From contig NC_092806.1 in NCBI RefSeq assembly GCF_040954645.1, positions 146,472,429 through 146,536,428 on the forward strand: a DNA stretch of 64,000 bases, read 5' to 3'. A program made the position numbers and the translations under genes. The stretch is from Diabrotica undecimpunctata (taxonomy: Eukaryota > Arthropoda > Insecta > Coleoptera > Chrysomelidae). Of the stretch, positions 63,891 to 64,000 are shown piece by piece. Under the pieces are notes generated by a model. That model was given only the letters and a program-made list of their open reading frames with translations. It was not told where the DNA came from and searched no databases. Within the stretch, counting starts at the first letter, position 1. Each line of letters starts with the position of its first letter.

Positions 63891-64000
63891 GAGAGAGAGA
63901 GCCTATGTTTTGCGAACAATGTTGTATTGATTTTAGATAATATGCAGGAAGTACAATATATGTTGAAAGAGTTAGAAAAATCGTCTAAATAATAGGGTTT

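Overview
The window looks like a stretch of an AT-rich, transposon-packed arthropod nuclear genome, most likely an insect and plausibly a beetle. The evidence is spliced genes with GT-AG introns and AATAAA signals, a cathepsin O-like exon, and a mobile-element mix (RTE-like and Jockey-like LINEs, Penelope-like, Tc1/mariner, pogo, hAT, Harbinger, Crypton-like, Helitron, Sola-like). The species cannot be named from sequence alone. There is no sign of bacterial operons, CRISPR arrays, rRNA or a clean tRNA gene.

Probable host genes are few. (1) 3423-3729 (+) is the last exon of a cathepsin O-like cysteine protease. (2) 11571-13079 (+) is an intact 502-residue coiled-coil protein. (3) 21130-24667 (+) is a complete three-exon gene for an 86-residue secreted peptide, with TATA box, matching splice phases and poly(A) signal. 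A plain ORF scan misses it because the exons are 37, 39 and 185 nt. (4) 27859-34160 (-) holds three phase-matched exons of an unrecognised protein, with an intact-looking pogo element in one intron. (5) 56999-63303 (-) holds two, perhaps three, phase-0 exons of an acidic protein with a repeated Cys motif. (6) 5300-5625 (+) is a weak two-exon candidate.

Layout. 1-3300: LINE and Tc1-like remnants in what is probably a cathepsin intron. 3400-5700: cathepsin exon, then AT-rich sequence. 6238-11435 (-): a Crypton-like tyrosine-recombinase gene split by a Tc1 element (7225-11255), which itself carries a MITE and a hAT remnant. 11571-13219: coiled-coil gene. 13288-15862: Penelope-like element with inverted ends and a 14-bp target duplication, carrying a LINE. 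15950-18190: more LINE pieces. 18271-20568: Harbinger remnant with a second copy of its own family inside it. 21062-24693: small peptide gene with a LINE in intron 1. 24985-27690: two LINEs joined tail to tail. 27806-34160: host gene (-). 34648-38422: a broken pogo element, a LINE tail and a recent 241-bp direct repeat. 39485-45193: hAT remnant broken by an intact 3.9-kb Sola-like element. 46446-47798: intact DD82E transposase. 48235-53330: LINEs and a third pogo-PHD element. 55156-55733: tail of a CXC-domain element protein. 56999-64000: acidic gene, MITE, Helitron piece, minisatellite, tandem/inverted 350-bp repeats and LINE tails.

Most coding sequence here is transposon-derived. Layering can be read from target-site duplications (TA, ATAT, 8 bp and 14 bp), which gives a relative insertion order for several nests. 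The intact 804-codon and 450-codon transposase frames suggest recent arrival or selection; nearly all LINE, hAT and pogo2/pogo3 copies are broken.
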